Assembly (NCBI GenBank): GCA_028386065.3
Contig: JAKUCV010002094.1
Location: 5,004-69,003 of the forward strand
DNA from: Turnera subulata
Lineage: Eukaryota; Streptophyta; Magnoliopsida; Malpighiales; Passifloraceae
Direction: 5' to 3'
DNA length: 64,000 nt
Under the pieces are notes generated by a model. It did not search any database, had not been told where the DNA came from, and worked only from the letters and a program-made list of their open reading frames with translations. Numbering within the stretch: position 1 is the first letter of the stretch; every line of letters begins with the position of its first letter. Positions 1 to 11,198 of the stretch are shown here, one piece after another. Both the position numbers and the translations under genes were made by a program.

Positions 1-672
1 TCCCATTATCAAGATTAAACCGAGACATGGAATATGTCAATCTCGTATATGTTTAATCTTAGTTTCTTGATCCCCGAGTTAACTGTGTAAAACGGATACT
101 CGTGATATTGCCATATCACCTAATCCGAGCATGGCCATGCATTTAACAGTTCAACTCTATCAAGAAACCATCTGATAATATACCCGTTATATGGGTTGGA
201 TGAATCCCCTCTGGATCATACAAAACCCACTACACATTTATCATATACTCAATGATTACCCTTAAGTCCACCCAGTTACGGATGACTAGGAATAATATCA
301 AAGTATACGACTCATATGTTGGGAACCTTGATGATCTCAGGTCTAAGGACAATACATATAAGAACCACTAATGACAATCATATAACGTTCCATGTAGGGT
401 TCTTATGTGGGTCGGTCCAGTCCACAAGTTCTCTAGCTTGTACCCGTATGTAGAATTCATATCTCATATAATTCTCAACATACACTAGTCTTAATTTATT
501 ATTACAACCCATCCATAATAATAATCGACTAGGGACATTTAAGAATATAAAATATTCTAGGGTTATAAATATGTGCAAGCGATTATCTCATAATCATATT
601 TATTGGAATAACCTTAATGTATATACATGACTACAATCATCCATGGATTGGCTTTTGGGCATATTACTAACA
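1..672 (-). mobile_element. LTR fragment, family shared with 7150-8493
   Basis: This stretch matches the solo LTR at 7150-8493 over most of its length. Both copies end on the plus strand with CTAACA, so on the minus strand the LTR opens with TGTTAGT. The copy runs off the left edge of the window. It holds about 200 bases (roughly 70-310) that the second copy lacks, so the second copy carries an internal deletion. Its right edge abuts Copia integrase sequence directly, which suggests insertion into, or recombination with, that Copia element. No coding potential is visible. Confidence 0.75.
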
Positions 673-2897
673 ATTAAGACTTTGAGAACTGACAGAGGCA
701 CTGAGTATATTGTTTGTGATGATTTTCTGAACCAAAATGGTGTGAAGCACCAGTTGACAGCAAGGTATACTCCTCAACAGAATGGAGTTGCAGAGAGGAA
801 GAACAGAACTGTGATGGATATGGTGAGGAGTATGTTGCATAACAAAAATTTGCCTAAAATTTTTTGGGCAGAAGCTGTTTCTTGTGCTGTTTATTTGTTG
901 AACAGATGTCCTACCAGGAGTGTTGATGGAAAAACACCTCAAGAAGCATGGACTGGTCAGAAGCCGAATGTCAGTCACTTGAAGGTGTTTGGTTCCATTG
1001 CTTATGCTCATATTCCAGATGCATTGAGAAAGAAGCTAGATGACAAGGCAGAGAAGTGTATTTTCCTTGGGTATAGCCATGAGACAAAGGGATACAAGTT
1101 GTACAATCCATTGACGAAGAAGGTGGTGATTAGCAGAGATGTTACGTTTGATGAGCAAGGAGTTTGGGATTGGTCATCTGCAGATTCACAGCCAGTCCCA
1201 CATTACTTAGTCACTGAGAGAGTTGAAGCAGAAGAAGCAGAAGATGAAGTTGAACAAGCGAAAGAACAAGTTGCACAACCTCCACCAACACAACAAGCAG
1301 TGCCAGGTCATCCACAACGTAATCGACAAAGGCCTACACACTTGCAGGATTATGTTGTTGGGAATGACAATGATCCCAGTGATGAAGAACAGATGGCACA
1401 CTTTGCTTTCTTTGTTGACTGTGATCACCTATTATATCAGGATGCTGCACAAGATGATCGTTGGATTCAGGCCATGGATGAGGAGATACATGCCATCGAG
1501 AAGAATAAAACTTGGGAGTTGACTTTATTGCCGGCTAGAAAAGAAGCCATTGGTGTCAAGTGGGTGAACAAAACCAAGTACAAGCCTAATGGAGAGGTGG
1601 AAAGATACAAGGCAAGATTGGTGGCAAAAGGCTACAAACAAAAGCCAGGTATTGATTACTTTGAGATTTTTGCTCCTGTTACAAGGCTTGATACTGTGAG
1701 AATGATAATTTCTATTGCTGCACAAAGTAATTGGAAGATTTATCAAATGGATGTGAAATATGCTTTCTTGAATGGTGTGCTTGAGGAAGAGGTGTATGTT
1801 GAACAACCTCTTGGTTATGTGAAGAAGGCGGAGGAAGAGAAAGTTTTCAGGTTGAAGAAAGCCTTGTATGGCTTAAAACAGGCACCTAGAGCTTAGTACA
1901 AGCGAATTGATTCTTATTTTATTGAGAATGGCTTTCACAGGTGTCCTTATGAGCACACTTTGTATGTGAAGTCTAACAAGTTGGGAGATGTGACTATTGT
2001 GTGCTTGTATGCTGATGATATGATTTTCACTAGTAACAATCCTGAATTGTTGATGAAGTTCAAGAAAGAGATGATTGCACAGTTTGAGATGACAGATATG
2101 GGTTTGATGTCATATTTTCTTGGCATTGAGGTTAATCAGATGCAGGGAGGCATATTTGTTTCACAGAAAAAATATGTAGGTGATGTGTTGAAGAAGTTCA
2201 AGATGGAAAATAGCAATCCGATTCTGACTCCAATGGAGGAGAGATTGAAGTTAGAGAAGGATGGCAGTGGTGACTTGGTTGATGCTACCAACTTCAAGAG
2301 ATTGGTAGGAAGCTTGCGGTACTTGACAGCTACAAGGCCAGACATTGTATACAGTGTTGGACTTGTGAGCAGGTTTATGGAGACTCCACGACAGTCTCAT
2401 TGGCAAGCTGCAAAGCGCATCCTGCGCTATGTCAAAGGTACATTGAGTGATGGCATTTTCTATTCTGCTACTAACAATGTGGAGCTTGTTGGCTATACAG
2501 ACAGTAATTGGGCTGGAGACATTGAGAAGAGGAAGAGTACTTCTGGGTTTGCTTTTCATCTTGGCAGTGGTGTTTTCTCTTGGTCATCCAAGAAGCAGCA
2601 GGTGGTTGCATTGTCTACAGTTGAAGCAGAATACATTGTAGTTGGAAATTTGCTACTCAAGCAGTTTGGTTGAGGAAGATGCTTAGTGAGCTAAAGCAGT
2701 TTCAAGAGAAGCCTACTACAGTGTATTGTGATAACAAGTCAGCCATTGCATTGTCAAAGAATCCAGTGTTCCATGGTCGCAACAAACATATTGACATCAA
2801 GTATCACTACATTCGTAAGCTGGTGCAAAACAAAGAAATTGTGCTTGAGTTTTGTTCATCTGAAGATCAAGTTGCAGATTTTTCACAAAGCCATTAA
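673..2897 (+). pseudogene. Ty1/Copia polyprotein remnant (integrase, reverse transcriptase, RNase H)
   Basis: This is the 3' two thirds of a Copia gag-pol gene. It opens inside the integrase core (RTDRGTEY, then the catalytic E in VAERKNRT). The Copia-specific region ([14 protein letters not shown]), reverse transcriptase ([11 protein letters not shown], then CLYADDMIF near 2010) and RNase H (GYTDSNWAGD near 2500, VYCDNKSAIALSKNPVFHG near 2730) follow. Gag, protease and the first part of integrase are missing, because the LTR fragment ends at 672 exactly where homology begins. The reading frame is broken by TAG at 1894-1896, where the family has Trp after the APRA motif. A one-base loss between about 2644 and 2660 moves the last RNase H part to another frame. 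The ATG at 643 lies in the LTR, so the apparent N-terminus is a chance fusion. The copy is not functional. Confidence 0.93.
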
Positions 2898-2959
2898 GAC
2901 CGAAGTGTTCCTGAAGCTCAAAAAGATGATGGGCATGATGAAGCTTGAAGACTTAGTTT

Positions 2960-3311
2960 AAGGGAGGCAATGTGGAATATTAAACTAAGTATTTATTTAT
3001 TTAATAAGTGTGTATTGTGGTAGGAAATCTAAATCTAAAAGGACTAGGTTTTATGATATTTGTGGTACACTATATAAAGGAACATACCCTAGTGTTTTAT
3101 GTGTGTGGTTTTGACAAATAAAATAAAGTGTGTTGTGCTGCTCATATTCTTCCCCTGCTAACAAACCACTTCACCTTGAGGGCTGATGCCAATAATGCTC
3201 CTCCTTTCTCCGCACTACGTCCAACCTTGAGGAGAGCAATCTCTCCTCGTCAATTGGTCACCTAACTTCATGACCAACTGCGTATTTCGTTATGTCTTCA
3301 TTAATAAGACA
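2960..3311 (+). mobile_element. Copia polypurine tract and 3' LTR
   Basis: A purine tract (AAGGGAGG, about 2960-2967) is followed by TGTGGAATATTAAAC at 2971, a normal start for a 3' LTR just after Copia pol. A TATA-like ACTATATAAAG lies near 3068. The far end is uncertain: TAAGACA at about 3305-3311 is one candidate. No 5' LTR partner is in the window, so the end could not be fixed by comparison. Confidence 0.6.
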
Positions 3312-3456
3312 AATTATTAGCATCGAGAGAAAAAAAAAAAAAAGGCAAACCGAATATCCAGTTTATGCACACGTGATTCTACTTGTCGACCGTAGTAGAG
3401 CGACATCCAGAAGTTATCGGATGAAATCCACATACCACATAAGTTTCATAGATTAA
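3312..3456. other. Short intergenic stretch, nothing recognised
   Basis: It holds a 14-base A run near 3330 and otherwise unique sequence. No gene or repeat is seen. Confidence 0.5.
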
Positions 3457-3465
3457 TTTATTTAT

Positions 3466-5543
3466 GGCTTAATAGGTTTATGGCTTAATAGGTCATTTGG
3501 CCCCCCAGTTTGTCCCTTATTTTGATTTTGGCCCCCCAGTTATTATACTAATGATTTTGCACAGTAATTTGTCATGATCTCTTGGTTTTGGCCCCTGAAT
3601 TAGTTCACCAATTATATGATGACACTTGTCATGATTTTAATAAAAGAAAGAAAGAAATCAATACACTCACCCACACCCAATCCCTCACCTCATAACCAAA
3701 ATTCGTTTAAAACAAAGAAAAATCTCATAACCCAAATTTCGTTTAAAACAAAGAAAAACCTCATCACCCAAATTTCGACTAAAACAAAGAAAATCCTACA
3801 AAGTTAAAACCCTAAATCGATTGCAGACAAATCAGAAAAAAAAACAATGACCACAAAACAAGATGTGGAGCAATCTTAATCAAGCCTCTATAAAGGATTG
3901 AATTCATTCCACCCACAAAGAAAAGGTATTGAAAAAGTTTTTCTCTACTCTTAATTGGCATTATGCTTTTATTAGTAAGTCGTTCTTGTTTTTGGGTTCC
4001 GGGAAGATATTGCTTCTTAATCTACTAATCTTTTTTATACTTTGTATGTATTATGTAATATAACCAAACAATATTTCTTTCTGGGATCAATATTAATTTT
4101 ATTTGCTTGTTAGTTCTGGTGTGTATGGATAAAACCAGTGCCTTACGATTACACTTGTAAGTAAGTTGTTAATGAGATCACTAATGCTTTGACCAAACAA
4201 AATAAAACAGGATAAATAATTTTATGCGCTTTTTGTATGTTTTGATTACTTGTTAGACCTTTGTTGCATGCTTGTCATGTAGTTGTGCATTTGATTGAAT
4301 ATTTACTTATTACAGGTGCAATGAACGATTACAGAATTATAATTAATCATAGTGGGTCATTCGTGTCAATGTCAAGGGAGAAGTCATTATCATATGTTGG
4401 TGGCATGAAAAGTATTTTTTATTTGGCAGTGCGAGATGTGGACAGTGTTACCTATGGCGATATATTTTATTAGACATATTTACGAATGCTTTTTATGCAA
4501 TGTAATTGAACTCCGTTCTAGTTTTGAATTGAAGAAACTCCATTTGGAAGCATTTTTTTTCAAGGCCATATGCAGAGTTAGTATAAAGTTTAGTAAATAA
4601 CCAACTATGAGGCTATGCTATGTGCAAGCCAAAAGCCATAGCAAATAGACCAGAACGTAATAGGCGACACTTTACAAAATTAATATTTTTATATTATTGA
4701 TAAGTATTTTTTATTTTATATAATATTTTTTGTGTTAATATTATATTTTCCTACTTTAATTTTTGTTTTTGCACAGTATTAGCTTTTTTATTAATTTTTC
4801 TGATTTTTATTATATTTTTATATTTTAATGTTATTTTTATGGATAATAGTATTTTTATTTATTTTTTTGATTACTTTCTTATGTTTCTATTTTTTATTTA
4901 GTATTATTTAATTATTTCTTTTTTTAATATTTTTTTAGTTTTAGATCTCAATGATGCATATTTAACTTTAAAAAATAATTAATCTTTATATTATTGTTAA
5001 ATATTTTTTTAACAATATTTTTTGTGCTAATTATATATTTTTTAAATTTTTTTGGTATTATTTTTCTTATTTTTCCTGGTTTATATTTTTTTTCCTTCTA
5101 TTTTCCTCTTTTAATAATTTTTTATTTTCATATTATTAAATTTTTTTCATTCATACTTTCTGTGTTTAAATAATTTTTTTATGTTTTTATATTTTTTTGT
5201 GCTCATTATTAAAAATATTTTAGTTTTTATTTAATTTTTTGGATTAATTTTTTTGGGTGATGAGGTTTTTCTTAGTTTTAAATGAAATTTGGGTTATGAG
5301 GTTTTTCTTTGTTTTAAACAAATTTTGGGTTATGAGGTGAGGGATTGGGTGTGGGTGAGTTTATTGGTTTCTTTCTTTCTTTTATTAAAACCATGACATA
5401 TGTCATCATATAATTAATGAACTGATTCAGGGGCCAAAACCAAGAGATGATGACAAATTACTGTGCAAAATCATTAGTTTAATAACTGGGGGCCCAAAAT
5501 TAAAGTGAGGGACAAACTGGGGGGCCAAATGACCTATTAAGCC
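3466..5543. mobile_element. Mutator-like element (MULE) with about 290-bp terminal inverted repeats
   Basis: The left arm (3466-3770) and right arm (5254-5543) are inverted copies ending in GGCTTAATAGGTCATTTGG. The nine bases before 3466 and after 5543 are both TTTATTTAT, the TSD length expected of MULEs, although the site is AT-rich. The left terminus has a 16-base tandem duplication (3466-3481 and 3482-3497). Each arm carries about three copies of a roughly 36-bp unit containing CTCATAACCCAAATTTCG. The interior is very T-rich from about 4680 to 5240. Only a transposase N-terminal remnant survives, so the element is non-autonomous. Confidence 0.85.
4321..4473 (+). pseudogene. MULE transposase N-terminal (PB1-like) domain remnant
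   Basis: Fifty codons from ATG at 4321 read MNDYRIIINHSGSF and then LSYVGG. These resemble the start of plant MULE transposases, where a short beta-rich domain has the pattern xxINHGGxF followed by YVGG. A splice-acceptor-like TTACAG lies just upstream. The rest of the transposase, including the catalytic DDE region, is absent and AT-rich filler follows. Its position between MULE inverted repeats supports the reading. The domain match is from memory and covers only about 30 residues. Confidence 0.5.
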
Positions 5544-5908
5544 TTTATTTATTTATTACCAGACCAAAAAAAATAACAATAATGCTAGAGTTACTAAGGA
5601 TTTTCTACTAAGACATTCTTACAAACATATGTGGCATGTTTATATTGGCTAATTTTATTAGCTCTCCACATCCTCTTTGTTTTCATTTATTATTTCTAAA
5701 TTTAGAATTTTGCAATCACAAAAATCTTACCTATTAATTTTTCATGATGTCTTTCCTTTTTAATTTTTTTCATCCTTCCTTTTTTAAATTTCTCTCCATT
5801 TTTTATACCTATTACGGTTGAAATTCCATCATCTAATGAAAAGCATTCGGGGAAGGAATCACATGGTCTTTAATCGTCAGCTGACTTGTCTTGGAATATG
5901 AATGGTGG

Positions 5909-6230
5909 TGTTGGAAAATAATGAGTCCACCCACAAGGGGTGCTCACTTAAGCCCAACTAGGCCCAACTAGTGTATTATATAAGCCGCCACAAGGGGAGG
6001 CTGATATACTGAATGTAATATACACATGTGTTGTGTAAACACTCAGATAACCTGCACACACTGCATTCTATGGTTTAGACCGTGGAAACTAGGAGGCCGA
6101 TCCGACACACTGTGACGGTCTCCACCGACCAGTAATTCAAGCCGTGGCTCTTGATCCTGACAACGCTTCCGCTTCACTTACAGATAAGTCCCCTTATCTA
6201 TTCTATGTATATGTACATCGAAATCCTTCA
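5909..6230 (+). repeat. 5' LTR of the 5909-9548 element
   Basis: A direct repeat of 9227-9548, with TG and CA ends and a TATA-like box near 5973. It differs from its partner at only a few positions by eye. Confidence 0.88.
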
Positions 6231-7149
6231 TTGGTAGCGGAGCCATTAGGCTTGTTTTCTGGTTGAATTGAGTATATGTGATTCATCGGTGATTGCTTTG
6301 TTCAATCCATGAAATTCAATTAAATATTGTTTACTTTATGACTGAGTATTTAATTGATGAAGATTATGTGCTTCGACATGATATGTATGATTGTATCAAT
6401 TGTTCTCCAACAAAATACAATACAGGATTGTATTTGATATAACTGATTTGATAAACAACAGATTGTATATTTTACTGGTATAAAAAAAAGGCACTGGATC
6501 AGTGAGTTTTGATTTGGAAAAACCAAGAAACCCCAATACCATTCACATCGCGCTGCACACGGCGGCGGACCGGGCAGAAGAGGCGCGCACCGCAGCGCCA
6601 CTCACGGTTGTTCCGCCACGGCGGCGCGTTGCCTGAGCTGCAGAAGGCGACTGACGAAGGCATCCCCCTCTGGCTGTCGCGACGGCGGATCGAGTGCAGG
6701 CACAGGTCACGCTCGTACGCTCCCTGTCGCGTCGGGTTGAGAGTTGTTTGTGAAGAGACAAAAGGCGACGTCCGTGGTTGCCCGCTGCCGCTGCTGCCCT
6801 GGCGTTTCATGGACGCGAACTGGGCTGCTCTACTCACAACGGCAGATGCGGCGGTGGCTGGTGTTTTTTTTGTTGGCTGTAAGCGTGCGATCTGTAGGAG
6901 GAGCACGATGCCATGGTGGTCGATGCTCCGGTTGCTCGTGTGCGCCGTCCTCTTCGGTGGCTGAAGGCAGCAGCTCCAGTGGGAGCGCTTCGACGATGCA
7001 GCGGCGGCCGACTCTACGGCTAATCTCGATCGTCGTTGTGGCGACGGTTGTGGTTGGATGCTGCTGCGGTGGCGAGCGTCGCCGTTGCGTCCTCCTTGGC
7101 CACGGCAGCCTCGCCCACCGTTGGTCGCCATCACAGCTCCGGTGGGAGT

Positions 7150-8493
7150 TGTAAGTTTCCCTAGAGCTATCATGACATTCATAATATGCACAACAAGCAA
7201 AATACGCAGCGGAAACAAGGAAACTTAACCAAGAACCAAGTGAAGCATGCATAAACCGTATAACAAAATTTACATACCTTGTTCGGTTGAGGTCTTTCAC
7301 CCAACTGTAAAACAGAATCAGCTAGAGCCAGACAAAAGCCTCGCCCCTCTACGGTATCCACACGAACCGTGACCGGCTTGGAATCGTCACACGAATCCAA
7401 TCCCGAGCTCACCCGAACTGATGTGCTAGCAACAAGAAGCGGGTGCTTGTGTTTGTGGTGTTTTTGTTCTTCTTTCTTTCACAAAGAATGAAGAGAATGA
7501 TGTGTATGTTATGAAACTCTCAAGGATACTCTAGACACTCTAAAGCTCAGAATTTTCAGACCCAAAACGTTTTTGGAAAGACCCTTGCATAATCAAATTA
7601 TGCCTTTCCTTTCCAACTCACTAAAGTGGAAGACAAGGTGGCCAACACCTTTTGGCCAACTAGATTAGGAGTCTTATGATAATGTCCACCACTTAGCAAC
7701 AATGTAATACACATCACATGGCACTTAGTGTGGCTCAATTATTCTGACAATAAGTGAACCAACCAGCCCAAAACGACCTGGTTCAACCATGGTCCAACCA
7801 CGGTCCAACCACACTCGGTCCAACCATGGTCCAACCACGGTTCAACCACCTGCTCGAATCAACGGTTCTATGTGTGTGACCCTGTAGGCACTTGTAATGT
7901 CCGGCAATAGTTGTAAAATTCTCATTTTACAATTATAAGCAAAGAGCGGCGTCTAGCAACACATCATTGCTACCCGAACGACAAGATCAGTACTGATTCT
8001 CTATGCCTCGGAACATGTCATCGTCCCTTCGTCCCATTATCTAGATCAAACACGAGACATGGAATATGTCAATCTCGTATATGTTTAATCTATGTTTCTT
8101 GATCCCCGAAAAAGTACATGATTCATATGTTGGATACCTTGACGATCTCAGGTCGGAGGACAATACATTTATAAGAAACACTAATGACATACATATAACG
8201 TTCCATGTAGTGTTCTTATGTGGGTCGGTCCAGTCCACAAGTTCTCCAACTTGTACCCGTATGTAGAATTCATATCACATATGCAATTCTCAACATACGC
8301 TAGCCTTAACTTATTATTACAACCCATCCGTAATAATAATCGACTAGGGACATTTAAGAATATGAAATATTCTTTGGTTATAAGTATGTGCAAGCGTTTA
8401 TCTCATAAACGATACTTATTGGAATAACCTTAATGCGTATACATGACTACAAATAATCATCCATGATTGGCTTTTGGGCATATTACACTAACA
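7150..8493 (-). mobile_element. Solo LTR nested in the 5909-9548 element
   Basis: GGAGT occurs directly before (7145-7149) and after (8494-8498) this 1344-bp block. The block opens TGTAAGTTTCC and closes CACTAACA, so it has TGT and ACA ends, as LTRs do. No internal region, primer site or pol is present, which points to a solo LTR left by recombination. On the minus strand it opens TGTTAGTGTAATATGCCC. It is the same family as 1-672 but lacks about 200 bp. Both are on the minus strand. Confidence 0.8.
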
Positions 8494-9226
8494 GGAGTCT
8501 CTTCACAAGGTGGCGGCGGCGGCTCGTGTTGGTTGATGGAGAAGATGATGCCTAGGGCATCCTTCTCAAATCGAACGGTTGCGATGGATTGGATCGTATG
8601 GCTGTGAATGTTTCTAAAAAAAATAAAAAAATAAAAAATAAAAGTGTCGGCAAGCCGAGCCGGATAAGTCGACCCGCTGAGCCGAACCTGAGACGTCTTA
8701 CAGCCGAGCCGAATGAGCCGTTTATTGAGCCGGACAAGTCATATGGGTCTTGTGATTATATGGGCTTTAGTAGCCTATAATAATTGGGTTGGACAATATA
8801 ATGGGCACAAGGCCTATGGACCATTGATTCGGTCTGGCGGGACATGTCTAGAAAAGCAAGTTAAGTTGAGTTAAGGGGATCGTGAGAAGAGGAAGATCAT
8901 TGACCGAAATCACATTAGTTTGTATTCACCGGTGCACCAATTATGACATACGGTTATAATTGTGAATACAATGTATATTTAAAAGAGAGATCTTCGGTAG
9001 ATTTCTAATGTGATTTATGATCTAGGGTACTTGCATACTTTTTGATCTACTTGCAGGTTTCTTCTGGATGAGAGGCTATATATTCCTAACAGATGTATAA
9101 CATTTAGCTCTCACTGTATGCTGGTCGCACGGTTCTACTTCCCTGTATGGATGTTTGCAGTTTCTAATGAGAATTTGTTTCTTATGATTGTGTTTATGAG
9201 CACTCCCATTATGTGTGAGTGGGAGA

Positions 9227-9548
9227 TGTTGGAAAATAGTGAGTCCACCCATAAGGGGTGCTCACTTAAGCCCAACTGGGCCCAACTAGTGTATTATATA
9301 AGCCGCCACAAGGGGAGGCTGATATACTGAATGTAATATACACAGGTGTTGTGTAAACACTCAGATAACCTGCACACACTGCATTCTAGGGTTTAGACCG
9401 TGGAAACTAGGAGGCCGATCCGACACACTGTGACGGTCTCCACCGACCAGTAATTCAAGCCGTGGCTCTTGATCCTGACAACGCTTCCGCTTCACTTACA
9501 GATAAGTCCCCTTATCTATTCTATGTATATGTAAATCGAAATCCTTCA
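9227..9548 (+). repeat. 3' LTR of the 5909-9548 element
   Basis: The partner of 5909-6230. It is followed at once by the GGTGG duplication and then by Enhancer-of-polycomb-like sequence. Confidence 0.88.
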
Positions 9549-10261
9549 GGTGGACCTTTTCAAGGTGATACATGAAGAATGCTACAATCGGAACAATCGA
9601 GCTACATTAGTTAAGAACATCCCGATTCTGGGGTTCATCTTATTGAAGAAATTGATGCTCATGGGATAAAATTACCATTTGTTAGAAGTTCTTCCAAGTA
9701 CTTTCGGCAGGTTGAAATAGTTGTTGAAATGGCTTTGAATCCATAAAGATTCTGTATGACATGGATAGTGATGACGAAGAGTGGTTGTCGAAAAATCTCA
9801 TGCTTCAGAAGTTGAAAGCATCAGGTTGTGGGAGATTTCCTAAGAAATATTTGAGAGGATGATGGACATGTTTGAAAAGGCTTCATACACTCAACAACGT
9901 GTTCGGTCTACATCCAATGAGGTAGAAAGCTTATGGCTGATTTTTTGCCATGGAAGCAATTAAAACCATTCATGAATATTGGCAGCAGAAGAGACAGAAA
10001 GAAGGGAATTAATTCGTCATCTCCATTTTTTATGGAGAGAAATTCAATAAAAAAAAGAAAATAAAATAAAAAGGAAAGATATCATGAAAAATTAATAGGT
10101 AAGATTTTTATGATTGGAAAATTCTAATTTTTGAAATAATAAATAAAAACAAAGATGAGGTGGAGAGCTAATAAAATTAGCCAATGTAAACATGCCACAT
10201 ATGTTAACAAGAGTCTCTTAGTAGAAAATCCTTAGTAACTCTAGCATTATTGAAAAAATAA

Positions 10262-10771
10262 ATTAATTTATTTTCTTAAATATTACAAATAAAAATTTGT
10301 TTGCTAATTTTTAAATCCTCAAGTGAAGCTGCGAAAAAACACTGGATCCGTGGATTGTGATCCCGAAAAATGGACAACTGCCCAGATATTCGGCCCTGGG
10401 CCAAAGGTATAAATTCAAAATGGATTCGGGATTTCCTTAGATTCTCTCAATTAACCTCCCATCACAGGTTATAAGGAAAAATAGCCAATATTAGGTATAT
10501 GATTTGAACATGACTCAATTACCCAAGCTACCCTGAAAAAACAAAAGAGAGCATGGTCATTGAAGACATAGAACTATATAGAACCCAATTTTTGCATTGC
10601 ACCTTTTCTCATGCCAAGAACTACTTCTTGGCTACAGCCTATCCTAAAGGGAAGCTAGTCCTGATTGGCAAGCCTCTTTTATCTTCTCCTCCTGTATGTA
10701 TTTCGAATTGTGATATTATAGATCCGGTAATTTTTGTGTTTTGACCAGATTGATATATACTGATTTTCGGA
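10262..10771. other. Gap between elements; no gene recognised
   Basis: The first 60 bases are AT-rich. From about 10320 to 10740 base composition is more even and exon-like. A 63-codon open frame (10553-10744) has no motif I recognise. It could be a degraded gene piece. Confidence 0.4.
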
Positions 10772-11198
10772 TTATCTATACTATTTATAAAAGCATGACC
10801 TCCCCAAGTTAAAATATCCTTATTTAATATTATATTAATAATAAGAAATAATGAGTGATACGCCATACATTAATAAATGACATGTAGTTTATTATAAAAA
10901 TTCTCTTATACTATAACAGTGAGCAAATTAATTAAATTACAGAGAGTTGTTATTCAAGACGTATAGACTTGTAATTTTTTGATATTCTTGAATATTCTAA
11001 ATTATATATTTAATAAAGAAAGTGATTTAATTAATTTTCTCACTCTTATAGTATAAGAATTTTTTTATAATAGATTACATGTCATTCATTAATGTATGAC
11101 GTATCACTCATTATTTCTTATTACTAATATAATATTAAATAAGGATATTTTAATCTTTCAATTTGAAGAGGTCATGCTTTTATAGATAGTATAGATAA
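10772..11198. repeat. Foldback element with about 170-bp inverted arms
   Basis: The left arm (10772-10942) and right arm (about 11028-11198) are inverted copies ending TTATCTATACTAT, separated by about 85 bp. The arms share long blocks such as TAATATTATATTA and GAGTGATACG. No clear TSD was found. It may be a hairpin MITE. Alternatively, since TCTATACTAT looks like a Helitron 5' end, it may be an inverted duplication of such an end. Confidence 0.65.

Larger units (their letters stand above)
5909..9548 (+). mobile_element. Non-autonomous LTR retrotransposon, 322-bp LTRs
   Basis: The LTRs at 5909-6230 and 9227-9548 are nearly identical, both 322 bp, opening TGTTGGAAAATA and closing ATCCTTCA. 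GGTGG flanks the element at 5904-5908 and 9549-9553. A primer site TGGTAGCGGAGC follows the 5' LTR, close to the initiator-Met type TGGTATCAGAGC. A purine tract GTGAGTGGGAGA precedes the 3' LTR. Each LTR has a TATA-like TATTATATAAG. With the nested solo LTR removed the interior is about 1.65 kb, with no gag or pol. Part of it (6530-7149 and 8499-8620) is GC-rich and may be captured sequence. The element depends on another for movement. Confidence 0.88.
5815..10020 (+). pseudogene. Captured Enhancer-of-polycomb-like gene fragment, split
   Basis: The piece lies at 5815-5908 and resumes at 9549 after the LTR element and its 5-bp duplication. The right part reads, in successive frames, LPFVRSSSKYFRQVEIVVE (about 9670), KILYDMDSDDEEWLSK (about 9749), MMDMFEKASYTQQR (about 9859) and AMEAIKTIHEYWQQKRQ (about 9950). 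These fit my memory of the EPC domain of plant Enhancer-of-polycomb-like proteins, chromatin factors of the NuA4 acetyltransferase type. Frameshifts and stops separate the blocks, and only an internal part of the gene is present. It lies wholly inside the MULE inverted repeats, so capture is the simplest origin. The family name rests on a few motifs. Confidence 0.6.
5577..10252. mobile_element. Pack-MULE carrying Enhancer-of-polycomb-like gene pieces, with nested insertions
   Basis: Inverted terminal repeats of about 225 bp lie at 5577-5803 and 10026-10252, both ending CAATAATGCTAGAGTTACTA. Perfect 9-bp TSDs AAAAAATAA flank them (5568-5576 and 10253-10261). With the nested LTR element (5909-9548) and one copy of its GGTGG duplication removed, about 1.03 kb remains: the two arms plus roughly 570 bp of captured, exon-like sequence. 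No transposase is present. This is the architecture of a Pack-MULE. The arms have diverged by scattered substitutions, so the insertion is not recent. Confidence 0.85.

Noticed and set aside
6499..7218. 239-codon minus-strand frame and an overlapping 156-codon frame
   Set aside because: They lie in a GC-rich stretch crossing the boundary of the solo LTR at 7150, with simple Arg/Ser/Pro-rich composition. No conserved motif supports a protein.
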